From positions 62,001-126,000 of the forward strand of contig JAPZSB010000009.1 in assembly GCA_027531565.1 (NCBI GenBank): DNA of 64,000 nucleotides. Direction: 5' to 3'. Below the pieces are notes generated by a model. The model made no database searches and had not been told where the DNA came from. It saw only the letters and a program-made list of their open reading frames with translations. Positions 1 to 8,636 of this stretch are shown here, piece by piece; within the stretch, counting starts at the first letter, position 1; each line of letters starts with the position of its first letter. Made by a program: the position numbers and the translations under genes. The stretch is from Beijerinckiaceae bacterium (GTDB taxonomy: Bacteria; Pseudomonadota; Alphaproteobacteria; Rhizobiales; Beijerinckiaceae).

Positions 1-695
1 CGCAAGAACGCGCGGCACATGCGCGCCCGGCGCCAGCGTGAGAACCACGTCATTGAAAGCGCCGAACATGTCGAAGGCATTGGCCAGCGTTCGTTCGGGC
101 GCCCAGAGCACCGCAAAATGGCGGTCATCCGGCAGGGGATCACCGGGGCGCGTGGCAAACACGAATTCCGGCGAAAGGGCCGTCCCCGAAACCACGAAGC
201 TCTGAAGCCGCCCGTTCAGGATTCCCCGGAGGCCGTCACCGGGGCGCAAGCCGCGGCGCGCGGCGAAAGCCTCGTTGACGAGCACCTGATCCGCGCGCGC
301 CGGATCCGGCCAGACGCCGCTCCGCAGCACGAGCCGGTTGAGCGCGGGCTGACCTTGCGGAGGCAACGCGAGCATGCGGCCCATGACCGGCAGTTCGCTG
401 CCGGGATCATCGATCCGGATTGTCGCGGCGATGCGTGTGTCAAGAACACCCACCCCGTCGATGAGACGGAGCCGCTCGGCGACAGCAAGCGGCGCGCGCT
501 TCAGCGAGACGAAGACATCCGGAAAGCGCCCGGCGGCATAGTGGTCGTTCCTGGCGCGGAGAAGGGTGGCATAGTTCGAGGCCGACATGACGAAAACGGC
601 AATGCCGCTCGCGATCAGCAGCGCGATGCTGATGACCTGTGCGCGCAAGGCCCAGAGATCGCGCAGAGCCTTGCGGTTGAGCATGCCACCGGGGA

Positions 696-702
<7 letters not shown>
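1..702 (-). CDS. ABC transporter permease, FtsX/MacB type (partial, cut by left edge)
   Basis: Inner-membrane permease half of an ABC exporter; only the first 234 codons are in the window and the frame is open to base 1. The protein begins [17 protein letters not shown], followed by one hydrophobic segment (about residues 17-34, [18 protein letters not shown]) and then an extracytoplasmic MacB-like periplasmic core region, the usual plan of FtsX-family permeases. The start codon at 702 overlaps the stop of the ATPase gene upstream (ATGGTGA), showing translational coupling; an in-frame ATG at 684 is the alternative start. The substrate cannot be read from the sequence. Lipoprotein release, antibiotic or peptide export are all known in the family. 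Confidence 0.85.
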
Positions 703-1451
<749 letters not shown>

Positions 1452-1706
1452 CGAGGGCCACCTCGCGCGATGCCTGGGGCGGATCGCCGGAACGATCCGA
1501 GTGGGACCCAGCGTACCACAGTTCTCCGGCCTTCCATCGGGAAGCGCCGGGTCAGGTGATCAGTCCGCCGGACCGCACCGGTGCACTCTTTCACGGTTGG
1601 GGAGAGGGCGCCTTGATCTGTCCCCGCGCCAAGGCACGCGTTTCCTGCCAGAATGACGGCGTGGACAAACCTGCGATACCGCGTGTTCGCCCGGTTGCGA
1701 TCGATG

Positions 1707-1856
1707 CAGCACTGTCATTTCAATACTCCGGTTGCCGCCCGGGCTGGTGCGGCTGCCCTCGGTCGAATGAGCCACGCCCGAATTGTCCGCTTGGCGCGGC
1801 CTGATCCATGCCGGGGCAGGGCATTTTCCGGGACGTTTTGGGTTCGGCTGACAGCA
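1707..1856 (+). repeat. Dispersed repeat, short form, copy A
   Basis: 150-bp unit starting CAGCACTGTCATTTCAATA and ending GGCTGACAGCA. It matches 2191-2340 over the full 150 bp with about five substitutions and no gap. It contains the core module ATGAGCCACGCCCG followed by GCGCGGCCTGATCCATGCC, which recurs at 12985-13067 and, in longer form, at 38491-38706. Confidence 0.9.
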
Positions 1857-1890
1857 CCGATTAGGCTAGCGGTCCAACGTTAACCGGAGC

Positions 1891-1919
1891 GAAGGTGGGA
1901 CTGTCGGCCAATCACCTTC
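1891..1919. repeat. Short inverted repeat
   Basis: GAAGGTG (1891-1897) and CACCTTC (1913-1919) form a perfect 7-bp stem with a 15-base loop, just after repeat copy A. There is no T-tract, so a terminator role is not supported. It could be an operator or a remnant of the repeat unit's end. Confidence 0.35.
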
Positions 1920-1954
1920 TCTGGACGAGGCGGCTCAGATATTTTTGTGCCTAA

Positions 1955-2150
1955 AGCGTTAGTTTTTGGAGGACCTTGAAATTTTTTCTAGAAAATATAC
2001 TATCGTTGTTGATAAAACAATATATTGCAGAACATAATTATTATAGAATAAAAATACGAATGGTGCAAATATTGTGCATATTATCCCAACAATTATGCTC
2101 AAAAATTTGGCTATTTTTTTCATTTTGTCTTCCTGCTTGCGGGTCTAGCA
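1955..2150. other. AT-rich island
   Basis: Roughly 200 bp of strongly AT-rich DNA in a high-GC chromosome, with long A/T runs such as ATTTTTTCTAGAAAATATAC. The composition change is abrupt on both sides and the island sits between the two 150-bp direct repeats. An open frame starts with TTG at 1976 behind GGAGG, encodes a hydrophobic low-complexity peptide and runs into repeat copy B. I do not accept it as a gene. The island looks like acquired DNA or an AT-rich protein-binding region. Confidence 0.7.
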
Positions 2151-2190
2151 ATCGGGTCGAGCTCAAGCAATCAGTTCATTTCTCCATCAA

Positions 2191-2340
2191 CAGCACTGTC
2201 ATTTCAATAGTCCGGTTCCCGCCCGGGCTGGTGCGGCTGCCCTCGGTCGAATGAGCCACGCCCGAATTGTCCGCTTGGCGCGGCCTGATTCATGCCGGGG
2301 CAGGCCACTTTCCGGGACGTTTTGGGTTCGGCTGACAGCA
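2191..2340 (+). repeat. Dispersed repeat, short form, copy B
   Basis: Second copy of the 150-bp unit, about 97% identical to 1707-1856, in the same orientation and 484 bp downstream. Differences are single substitutions (for example CAATAG for CAATAC and GATTCATG for GATCCATG). Confidence 0.9.
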
Positions 2341-2502
2341 GTAGCGGAAGGCATTGGCGGCCAGGCATCCGATCGTCAACATCCGCAGGGGCCGCGCACG
2401 TCTGACAGTCTGCTTTCAATAGCGCGAAGCGACAACGCTGTCGTGCGGTTCTGCCGTGCAGGAGCGCGGCGTGGATTCCACCCTTGGGCAAACTGTCGAA
2501 TG

Positions 2503-3390
2503 TCAGCCGGTCAGCACAAGGGCATCGATTTCTGTCGGGGTGACAAATCCCGATGCCGGCCAGCGGCCCTCGACGAGGATGGCTGTTGCCCATGCATCGG
2601 CCTCCATGCAGGTCGGTGCGAGCACGGTGACGGATGCCAGCTTTCCTTCGACAGGGCATCCGGAAGCCGGGTCGATTGTGTGGGAAACAATGCGTCCTCT
2701 CTCCTCCCGGCAATGGCGATAGGTGCCGGATGTCGCGATGGCCATATCCGCGATCTCGATAACGCCTGACAAGTCGCGCCTGCCAACGACCGGCTGTTCG
2801 ATGCCGATCGCCCATCTGGTGCCATCGGGCTTCGGGGCTCCGGCCCGCACTTCCCCATCGATGCTGACCAGCCACGAGGACAGGCCGGCGGATCGGAGCA
2901 TTTCGGCGAGCCGGTCCACGCCAAAGCCCTTGGCGATGCCTGATAGATCGAGGCAGAGCGGCGCGTGCTTTCGGGCACGGCCCCTGACCTGATCGAGTTC
3001 AAGCGCCTGCCGCGTGACCGGACGAGGAACAGGCGAATGTACGGATCCAGCCCCCGCATAGGGGCCGAAGCCCCAGGCTCCTACGGTCGCGCCCACGCCG
3101 ATATCGAAGGCACCGCAGGATTGCGCTTCGATCGCCAAGGCTGCCCGAAGGACGCTGAGCAGACCCGGCGGAAGCTCGACCCATTCCCCGACTGCGGCCC
3201 GGTTCAGCCGGTTGATGTCGGAATCCGGTTTCCAGTTCGACATTACCGCATCAACCTCGGAAATCGCGGCATGAAGCTTCTGGCCGAGCGTCTGGGCATC
3301 GAAAGCGGGTCTGGCATAGGCGACAACGGAATACCGGGTTCCCATCGTGGCGCCGTTCAGCGCGATGCGCATCATTGGATCAGTAGACAT
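2503..3390 (-). CDS. apbE: FAD:protein FMN transferase (ApbE family)
   Basis: Transfers FMN from FAD to a Ser/Thr of a target flavoprotein. The 295-aa protein has the ApbE landmarks in order: GATMGTRYSV near the N-terminus, DIGVGATVGAWGFGP, LDLSGIAKGFGVDRLAEML, SIDGEVRAG, the H-TIDP-SG segment and the Mg-binding DAWATA motif near the C-terminus. The start at 3390 overlaps the stop of the reductase gene by 11 bases (ATGTCTACTGA). No signal peptide or lipobox precedes the catalytic domain, although most ApbE proteins are exported lipoproteins. It is the last gene of the DUF2271-reductase-apbE operon; the obvious substrate is the DUF2271 protein encoded first. Confidence 0.93.
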   Translation of the reverse strand: MSTDPMMRIALNGATMGTRYSVVAYARPAFDAQTLGQKLHAAISEVDAVMSNWKPDSDINRLNRAAVGEWVELPPGLLSVLRAALAIEAQSCGAFDIGVGATVGAWGFGPYAGAGSVHSPVPRPVTRQALELDQVRGRARKHAPLCLDLSGIAKGFGVDRLAEMLRSAGLSSWLVSIDGEVRAGAPKPDGTRWAIGIEQPVVGRRDLSGVIEIADMAIATSGTYRHCREERGRIVSHTIDPASGCPVEGKLASVTVLAPTCMEADAWATAILVEGRWPASGFVTPTEIDALVLTG

Positions 3391-5590
3391 CTTCGAGCAG
3401 CTTTCCGGTCTGGCGCAGGGTGGAGAGATCGAGCCCCAGCGGGGCAAGGGCTGCCGAAATCGCCTCGTGAACGCCCTCGGCCATGTCGCGCCCGCCACAG
3501 ATCAGGATCTGCCCGCCGGCGGCAATCATCGCGCGGAGTTCCGCGGCATCCTGCGCGATGAGATCCTGCACGTAGCCACCGCCGGCAATGCGCGAGAAAA
3601 TCGTACGCAGGCGCGTCAGCCGCCCGGTTCTGTGCGCCGCTTCGAGTTCGCCCCGGAACAGGAAATCCGAGCGCGGGTCCCGCCCGCCCCAATAGAGATG
3701 AACCGGCCGCCCGGCGCGCGCCAGCCGCACGAAGCCGACCAGCGGGGCGATGCCTGCACCCGCCCCGATCAGGATCAGCGAGGGCGCCTTCGCATCGGGC
3801 CGGAAGGCCGGATTGGCGCGAATGGCGGCCGTGATCCCGTCGCCCGGGACGAGGCCACAGAGAAAGCCCGAACAGGCCCCGCCTGGCTGGTTCCGTACGC
3901 AGATTTCCATCTCCCCGCTGCGGGATGAGGAAGCGATGGAATAGAAGCGCGGACGCGGATCATCGGGTGGGGCAATCGCGACGAGATCGCCCGGTTCGAA
4001 GCGGGGCAACCCGCCAAACGCGGCCTGAAGGCGCGACGGCAACCAGCCCGGGTGCGGCTCGGGCCGGAAGCGCAGGATCGCTGTCGGCGCCTGCACGTCC
4101 GCGCCAAAATCCTCGCGCGCCACCAACCGGAAGCGGTGCTCCTCGCGGGGTGCAGCATCGAAACTCAGCGCGAGCGAGAGCCCGAGATGGGCAGCCAGTC
4201 GCTGCGTCCAGTCGGAAAAGGCTTCGAGGGATTGCCGGTCAATCCTTTCGGTGGGCAGGACGAGCGGGAGGCCGCGCGCCCGGCATACGGCTTCGACCTG
4301 ACCGGTATAGCCGCAGAAATCCGGGAATTGCCGATCCCCGAATCCGACAATCGCCAGCCCGGGCAACGGTCCGTGCCATTGACCCAGCTTTTCGAGGAAA
4401 TGGCTGGCCGAGGCCGGCGCTTCGCCGTTCCCCGCCGTCGCCGCAAGCAGGATCATCAGCCTGGCCGGGGATTGCCGGGGCAGATCATTCATCGGGGCGA
4501 GATGCACCCGCCGCCCGGCGGCAAAGAGGGCCTGGTGCAGCGCCTTGGCAAACCGGATCGTGGTCCCCCCCTCGGAGCCATAGAGCAGCAGGATGTCAGC
4601 AGTCGCCACTGGCGAATTCGCGCGGATTCGCACGCCGGACAGGCGCTTTCTCAGCCCGATCACAAGGCCGGTAAGCGAGAGAATAACGCCCCCGGCGGCA
4701 CTGATCGCCAGCGCCATGGCGAGCGCGAACATGCCTTCCGCCGTGTGCAGGCGATAGGCGATATCGCGAAGATGCCAGAGGGCGGAATGGTGATCCTCGC
4801 GCAGGACCTGCCCGGACGCGGGGTCGACCAGCCGCGTGAATTCATGCGTGCGCAGGAGGATCGGATCGCTGGCATCGGCGGGGTCGGGCAGGGTCATCTC
4901 GCGCAGATCCGCGAGGGGCACAGTGGCAAGCCCCTTGAGTTGCGCGAAGGGGCGTGCCGTTTCGCCGCTCGCGCTCACGAACACATCGGGGGATGCGCCA
5001 TCGGGCAGGATCTCGAACCCGACCAGGGACATATGCAGGCCCGTGACCGAGGCGAGCAGCAGCCCGGCAACAGCGATGCGACCCAGTTCGAGGTGCCAGC
5101 GGCGCATTCCAGAGCCCCGGAAGGGGCGGAGCAAGGCAGCCCAGCCGCCGAAGCTCCGGCGGAGCATGAGCAGACCGGTGACGCTCAGCACCAGCATCGC
5201 GAGGGCCATCAGCCCTGCAATGAGGCGGCCGCCATCCCCGTTGAGCCAGGCCCGATGCAGGTTCGTGATGAACCGCATGGTCGGTGAAGCGGTATCGACC
5301 GCGATCATCTTGCCGCTGGCTGCATCCACGAAGACCGAACGCGGCCGGCCATTCTCGAGATGCGTGACACGAACGCGGCCGGACGGCGTGCGGGTGATCT
5401 TCTCGACGCCGGCGATTTCCCCGGTGATGCGCTGGGCAAGTTCTCCCAGCGGAAGCGCTTCCTCGGCGACAATCGGAGCCGTGGCGGCATCCAGAGCGGC
5501 CTGCCCCGCGAGAATGGCGCCCGTGCCGGCCGTGATGGCCAGAAGCAGGGCGAGGAAAAGGCCCGGCAGGGCGTGCCATTGTCGAAGCAT
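3380..5590 (-). CDS. PepSY transmembrane / flavodoxin / FNR-type NAD(P)H reductase
   Basis: 736-aa membrane flavoreductase that should carry electrons from cytosolic NAD(P)H across the inner membrane. The N-terminal half is a PepSY-associated membrane domain with about four helices (residues about 8-30, 120-140, 170-190, 280-310) and conserved histidines beside the helices (for example NLHRAW, RWHLELG, TGLHMS, YRLHTAEG) that could bind haem. A flavodoxin domain follows (ILLLYGSEGGTTIRFA, about 333), then a ferredoxin-reductase module with the FAD motif RFYSIASS and the nucleotide motif LIGAGAGIAPLVG. The layout resembles sulfite-reductase alpha chains fused to PepSY. It overlaps apbE by 11 bases and follows the DUF2271 gene by 12 bases. 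The electron acceptor is inferred, not shown. Confidence 0.9.
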   Translation of the reverse strand: MLRQWHALPGLFLALLLAITAGTGAILAGQAALDAATAPIVAEEALPLGELAQRITGEIAGVEKITRTPSGRVRVTHLENGRPRSVFVDAASGKMIAVDTASPTMRFITNLHRAWLNGDGGRLIAGLMALAMLVLSVTGLLMLRRSFGGWAALLRPFRGSGMRRWHLELGRIAVAGLLLASVTGLHMSLVGFEILPDGASPDVFVSASGETARPFAQLKGLATVPLADLREMTLPDPADASDPILLRTHEFTRLVDPASGQVLREDHHSALWHLRDIAYRLHTAEGMFALAMALAISAAGGVILSLTGLVIGLRKRLSGVRIRANSPVATADILLLYGSEGGTTIRFAKALHQALFAAGRRVHLAPMNDLPRQSPARLMILLAATAGNGEAPASASHFLEKLGQWHGPLPGLAIVGFGDRQFPDFCGYTGQVEAVCRARGLPLVLPTERIDRQSLEAFSDWTQRLAAHLGLSLALSFDAAPREEHRFRLVAREDFGADVQAPTAILRFRPEPHPGWLPSRLQAAFGGLPRFEPGDLVAIAPPDDPRPRFYSIASSSRSGEMEICVRNQPGGACSGFLCGLVPGDGITAAIRANPAFRPDAKAPSLILIGAGAGIAPLVGFVRLARAGRPVHLYWGGRDPRSDFLFRGELEAAHRTGRLTRLRTIFSRIAGGGYVQDLIAQDAAELRAMIAAGGQILICGGRDMAEGVHEAISAALAPLGLDLSTLRQTGKLLEDVY

Positions 5591-5602
5591 GGTCTCCCCC
5601 GC

Positions 5603-6064
5603 TCACATGCTGATGGCGATGGTTTTCACATAGCCGCGCCCTGCGGCGGGGGTGCCGACGCTGCCTTTCGCGAGCGGAATGCGCGCATCGGCGGGCACGT
5701 CGCTTTCCTTCTCGACTGCGCTGTCCACGCGGATCTCGAAGCCGGCATCAATCAACGTATCGGCAATCTCGGCGCTCACGGTGAGCGTCTTGCCGGCGCC
5801 AACGCTCGCTCCGGTCGTTCCATCGATGCGGCCGCCGGATTGCCGGAACCAGCCCGCCAGATGCTTGTGATACTTGGCCTTGCCGCCGGCGACATGGATC
5901 GTCTGTTGCAGTTTCCCGGCTTTGTCGGTCACGTAGATCGCGAGATAGGCCCCGTCGCCGCCATAGGCGTTCAGCGTGGTGGTGATCCGCACCGGGCGGG
6001 CCTCTGCGATGACGGGTGCGAGGAGGGGCAATGTCAGGGCGAGGGCGAGGATCGGCTTTTGCAT
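5603..6064 (-). CDS. DUF2271 periplasmic protein, predicted covalent flavoprotein
   Basis: 153-aa exported protein. The Sec signal peptide is MQKPILALALTLPLLAPVIAEA. The mature domain is the DUF2271 fold (VRITTTLNAYGG, YLAIYVTD, HLAGWFRQSGG). It contains DGTTGASVGAG, which fits the [ST]GA[ST] FMN-attachment motif used by ApbE; the acceptor would be Ser87. I chose the ATG at 6064 because the signal peptide begins there; the frame stays open to 6115. It heads the operon with the PepSY-FNR reductase and apbE. A 49-bp inverted operator (6109-6157) lies 45 bases upstream of the start, so the adjacent response regulator probably controls it. Function: periplasmic electron carrier, by inference. Confidence 0.85.
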   Translation of the reverse strand: MQKPILALALTLPLLAPVIAEARPVRITTTLNAYGGDGAYLAIYVTDKAGKLQQTIHVAGGKAKYHKHLAGWFRQSGGRIDGTTGASVGAGKTLTVSAEIADTLIDAGFEIRVDSAVEKESDVPADARIPLAKGSVGTPAAGRGYVKTIAISM

Positions 6065-6108
6065 GGGAATTCTCCGCTGGAAGATGGGCGGAACCCTCAC
6101 GCATGAGA

Positions 6109-6157
6109 CTGACACGCACCTGAAAGCAGGCGCGATTTCCGTTCAGCCTGGTGTCAG
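6109..6157. promoter_or_regulatory. Four-box operator upstream of the DUF2271 operon
   Basis: CTGA boxes start at 6109 and 6120 and TCAG boxes at 6143 and 6154: two 11-bp-spaced direct half-sites facing each other. The spacing is identical to that of 8195-8243 (CTGA-N7-CTGA-N19-TCAG-N7-TCAG). One-turn spacing of half-sites is typical of OmpR/PhoB-family dimers, so the regulator at 7492-8154 is the natural binder. The last box includes the stop codon of the kinase gene. Confidence 0.8.
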
Positions 6158-7485
6158 CGAAGCGGAAAGGCGAGGCGCAGTTCCACGCCTTCGGACTTGC
6201 CGGAGGAGACAAGTTCCAGCGTGCCGCCAAGCCCCTTCGCAATCGCCACGAGGATGGCGAGGCCGAGACCTGCGCCTTCCGAAGCCGTCGCGCCGCGGGC
6301 GAAGCGGGCGCTGAGACGCTGGAAATCCTCCGGTGCAAGGGCCGGCCCGCCATTGGCGACGCTCAAGGCGCCATCCTGTGCCAGCGTCACCGGAACAGGC
6401 TCATCGGCCGGGCCATGCTTCAGCGCATTCTCGATCATGTTGCGCAGGGCGATGGCGAAGACATCGATATCGACATTGGAGATGACAGGATCGGCCGGCA
6501 ATGCGGGCTTCACGCGATCCGAACCGCGCAGATCCGCCAGAACAAGCGGAAAGACCTCCCGCAGATCATGCTCGCTTTCCCCCCGAAGGTTGCCGCCCTC
6601 GGCCCTGGCGAGCTGCAGCAGCTTTTCCGTAAGGCGCGACAGCCGCAGCAGGGCCGCCTCGATATCCGCCGCGCGCTGGCGCGTTGACGGATCAGCGAGA
6701 TCGGCCATCAGCCGCTGCGTCTGGGCGAGGGCCCCCGCAACCGGCGTTCGCAATTCATGCGCGGCATTGGCGGTGAGGCTCCGCTCGGTGTCGAGCGCGC
6801 GTTTCAGCCGGTCGAGCAGGACATTCACTGCCTGTCGCACCGGCTGGATTTCCACCGGCAGACCGGATGAAGACACCGGCGCGAGGTGGCCTTCGCCCCG
6901 CGCGCTGATCGCCCGGCCCAGCGCCTGCACGGGGCGCACGCTCCGTGACACCAGCCAGATCGTGGCCAGGATGACGCCCGGCAACAGCACCAGCAAAGGC
7001 AGGGCAAGCATGGAGAGGCTCTGCCGCACGGTGCTCGCCCGGTGGCCGGGCTTTTCCATCGCAGTGACGATGATCGAACCGCTTACCGCGCTTTCGGTGT
7101 AGTAGCGGTTGCCGTTCCAGTTCGCAAAGCCGGTGGCAAGGGCAGGCGGAAACAGCTTCGGACTGGCATCATGCGACAGGAGAAGCACTCGACCTGAACC
7201 ATCGCGGACCACATAGGTGATGTATTCGTCGTGCCGTCCGACTTCCGGCAGGCGCTGCTCGATCGTGTCATCCGCCTCGCGCGCGAGAATGTCGGAATAG
7301 GCGAGGGGGAGGACGCGCTGCACCACCTCCTGCATCGCGCTGTCGAATACCTCGTCGATCTCATGGCGGATGATGAGGCCCGAACCGACCACCGCCACCA
7401 GCCAGAAGAGGAACACCGTGAGGCCAAGGCCCACGACCAGCCGCCGTCTCAGGCTGAATACCGCCATGGGATCGCTGTCTGCCAT
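6154..7485 (-). CDS. Two-component sensor histidine kinase
   Basis: 443-aa inner-membrane kinase paired with the response regulator directly upstream (6-base gap). One membrane helix at about residues 18-40, a periplasmic sensor region of about 120 residues, a second helix at about 160-182, then HAMP. The phospho-acceptor is His243 in NAAHELRTP, followed by an ATPase domain with N-box NMIENALKHG and G-box GAGLGLAI. The stop codon lies inside the operator of the next transcription unit, so the DUF2271 operon is probably transcribed from its own promoter. The signal sensed is unknown; the genes around it suggest a redox or metal cue. Confidence 0.93.
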   Translation of the reverse strand: MADSDPMAVFSLRRRLVVGLGLTVFLFWLVAVVGSGLIIRHEIDEVFDSAMQEVVQRVLPLAYSDILAREADDTIEQRLPEVGRHDEYITYVVRDGSGRVLLLSHDASPKLFPPALATGFANWNGNRYYTESAVSGSIIVTAMEKPGHRASTVRQSLSMLALPLLVLLPGVILATIWLVSRSVRPVQALGRAISARGEGHLAPVSSSGLPVEIQPVRQAVNVLLDRLKRALDTERSLTANAAHELRTPVAGALAQTQRLMADLADPSTRQRAADIEAALLRLSRLTEKLLQLARAEGGNLRGESEHDLREVFPLVLADLRGSDRVKPALPADPVISNVDIDVFAIALRNMIENALKHGPADEPVPVTLAQDGALSVANGGPALAPEDFQRLSARFARGATASEGAGLGLAILVAIAKGLGGTLELVSSGKSEGVELRLAFPLR

Positions 7486-7491
7486 GGCGGA

Positions 7492-8154
7492 TCAGCCCTC
7501 GCGCACGAGGCGATAGCCGAGGCCCCGTTCGGTGAGGATGCGGTCATGCCCGATCTTCTTGCGCAACCGCGCGACATAGACCTCGATCGTGTTGCTCTCG
7601 ACCTCGGCATCGAGGGCATAGAGCCTTTCCTCGATCTCGCTTTTGGAAACCACACCGGCATGGCGGCTGAGCAGGGCTTCGAGCACCGCCCATTCGCGCG
7701 CGGTGATCGGCAAGGCCCGCCCCTTGCGCGTGGCCGAACGCTCCGCCAGTTGAAGGGTCACGTCGCCGATGGAGAGGCTCGTGGCCGGCTGGCCCACGGC
7801 GCGCCGGGTGACCGAGCCGATACGGGCCGAGAGTTCGGCCAGTTCGAACGGCTTCACGAGGTAATCGTCGGCGCCGGCATTCAGGCCGGCAATCCGGTCG
7901 GAGAGCTGGTCGCGCGCGGTGAGGATGATCACCGGGGTGATGTCACCCCTGGCGCGCAGCTGCCGGAGAAAATCGAGGCCGCGGCCATCGGGCAGCATCA
8001 GGTCGAGCAGGAGGAGAGAATAGGTCGCGACCGCGCGGCAATCCTCGGCTTCCTGCAATCGCCTCGCCCAATCCACGGCATGCCCGTCCGCAAGCACATG
8101 ATCCCGCACAGCGGCACCCAGCAGCGTATCATCCTCGATCAGCAGAACGCGCAT
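7492..8154 (-). CDS. OmpR/PhoB-family response regulator
   Basis: 220-aa regulator: receiver domain with acidic pocket IEDD, phospho-acceptor Asp51 (LLLDLMLPDG) and YLVKPF, then a winged-helix DNA-binding domain ending in VARLRKKIG and GLGYRLVREG. The start at 8154 (MRVLLIEDD) is set by the family; the frame is open upstream but reads through the operator. It is the first gene of the regulator-kinase operon and diverges from the PepSY gene at 8283. The operator at 8195-8243 lies between them, so autoregulation is likely. Confidence 0.95.
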   Translation of the reverse strand: MRVLLIEDDTLLGAAVRDHVLADGHAVDWARRLQEAEDCRAVATYSLLLLDLMLPDGRGLDFLRQLRARGDITPVIILTARDQLSDRIAGLNAGADDYLVKPFELAELSARIGSVTRRAVGQPATSLSIGDVTLQLAERSATRKGRALPITAREWAVLEALLSRHAGVVSKSEIEERLYALDAEVESNTIEVYVARLRKKIGHDRILTERGLGYRLVREG

Positions 8155-8194
8155 CAAACCCTCATCGGACGGCGTCAGCGAGTAATGCACCAAG

Positions 8195-8243
8195 CTGACG
8201 TCAATCTGAACGGGTTTTCGCGCTCCGTTCAGGTCGATGTCAG
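8195..8243. promoter_or_regulatory. Four-box operator between the regulator and PepSY genes
   Basis: CTGA boxes start at 8195 and 8206 and TCAG boxes at 8229 and 8240. The flanking sequence extends this to two 23-base arms, CAAGCTGAC...CTGAACGG (8191-8213) against CCGTTCAG...GTCAGCTTG (8225-8247), complementary at 20 of 23 positions. It has the same size and geometry as 6109-6157. A lone CTGAACGG half-site also occurs at 8620-8627 before the cytochrome gene. Confidence 0.8.
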
Positions 8244-8282
8244 CTTGAGGGGTCACAAGCCTTGCCCAGTCGAGGACCTGTC

Positions 8283-8558
8283 ATGAGCGCAAGCCGATCC
8301 ATCATCATCCTGGCCAGCCTGTTGGGGGCCGTTGCGACGGCAGCCGCCAGCCCCCGCTGCAAGGTGCCGCTGGAGAGCTGGCAACCGCGCGAGGCCCTGG
8401 AGGCCAAGCTCAAGGCCGAGGGCTGGCAGGTCCGCCGGATCAAGGCGGACGATGGCTGCTACAAGGTGGAAGGAACGCGACAGGATGGCCGGAGGGTCAA
8501 GGCGACCTTCCAGCCCGACACGCTGACACTCATCCGCGAGAAGACCCGCGACGACTGA
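8283..8558 (+). CDS. Small periplasmic PepSY-domain protein
   Basis: 91-aa secreted protein. It has a signal peptide (MSASRSIIILASLLGAVATAAAS) followed by a single PepSY-like domain (CKVPLESWQPREALEAKL, WQVRRIKADDGCYKVEG, VKATFQPDTLTLI) with two cysteines that could pair. The start at 8283 was chosen because the signal peptide begins there and GAGG precedes it. It lies divergent to the response regulator and upstream of cytochrome b561. Proteins of this type accompany PepSY/DUF2271/b561 electron-transfer clusters; a role as inhibitor or partner of the reductase is inference. Confidence 0.82.
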   Translation: MSASRSIIILASLLGAVATAAASPRCKVPLESWQPREALEAKLKAEGWQVRRIKADDGCYKVEGTRQDGRRVKATFQPDTLTLIREKTRDD

Positions 8559-8636
8559 TCGTCCCCGACACATCGCTCAACGGGGAATGCAGCCCGCGCG
8601 ACCCCGCCTCTCATCCACGCTGAACGGAGCCCTTCC

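Larger units (their letters stand above)
1452..2502. other. Gene-free region between the ABC exporter and the redox module
   Basis: About 1.05 kb without a convincing gene. It holds two 150-bp direct repeats (1707-1856 and 2191-2340), an AT-rich island between them (about 1955-2150) and a short inverted repeat (1891-1919). The first 100-200 bases should contain the promoter of the leftward ABC operon. Short open frames here are repeat readings without family resemblance. Confidence 0.7.

Noticed and set aside
1976-2254. Possible small gene in the AT-rich island
   Set aside because: TTG start, low-complexity hydrophobic translation, ends inside repeat copy B and resembles no family. Reported only as a feature of the island.
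2251-2769. Short frames beginning MSHARIV or MSNARIV at the repeats
   Set aside because: They are repeat readings: the same peptide start appears at each copy, but the frames diverge and overlap real genes.
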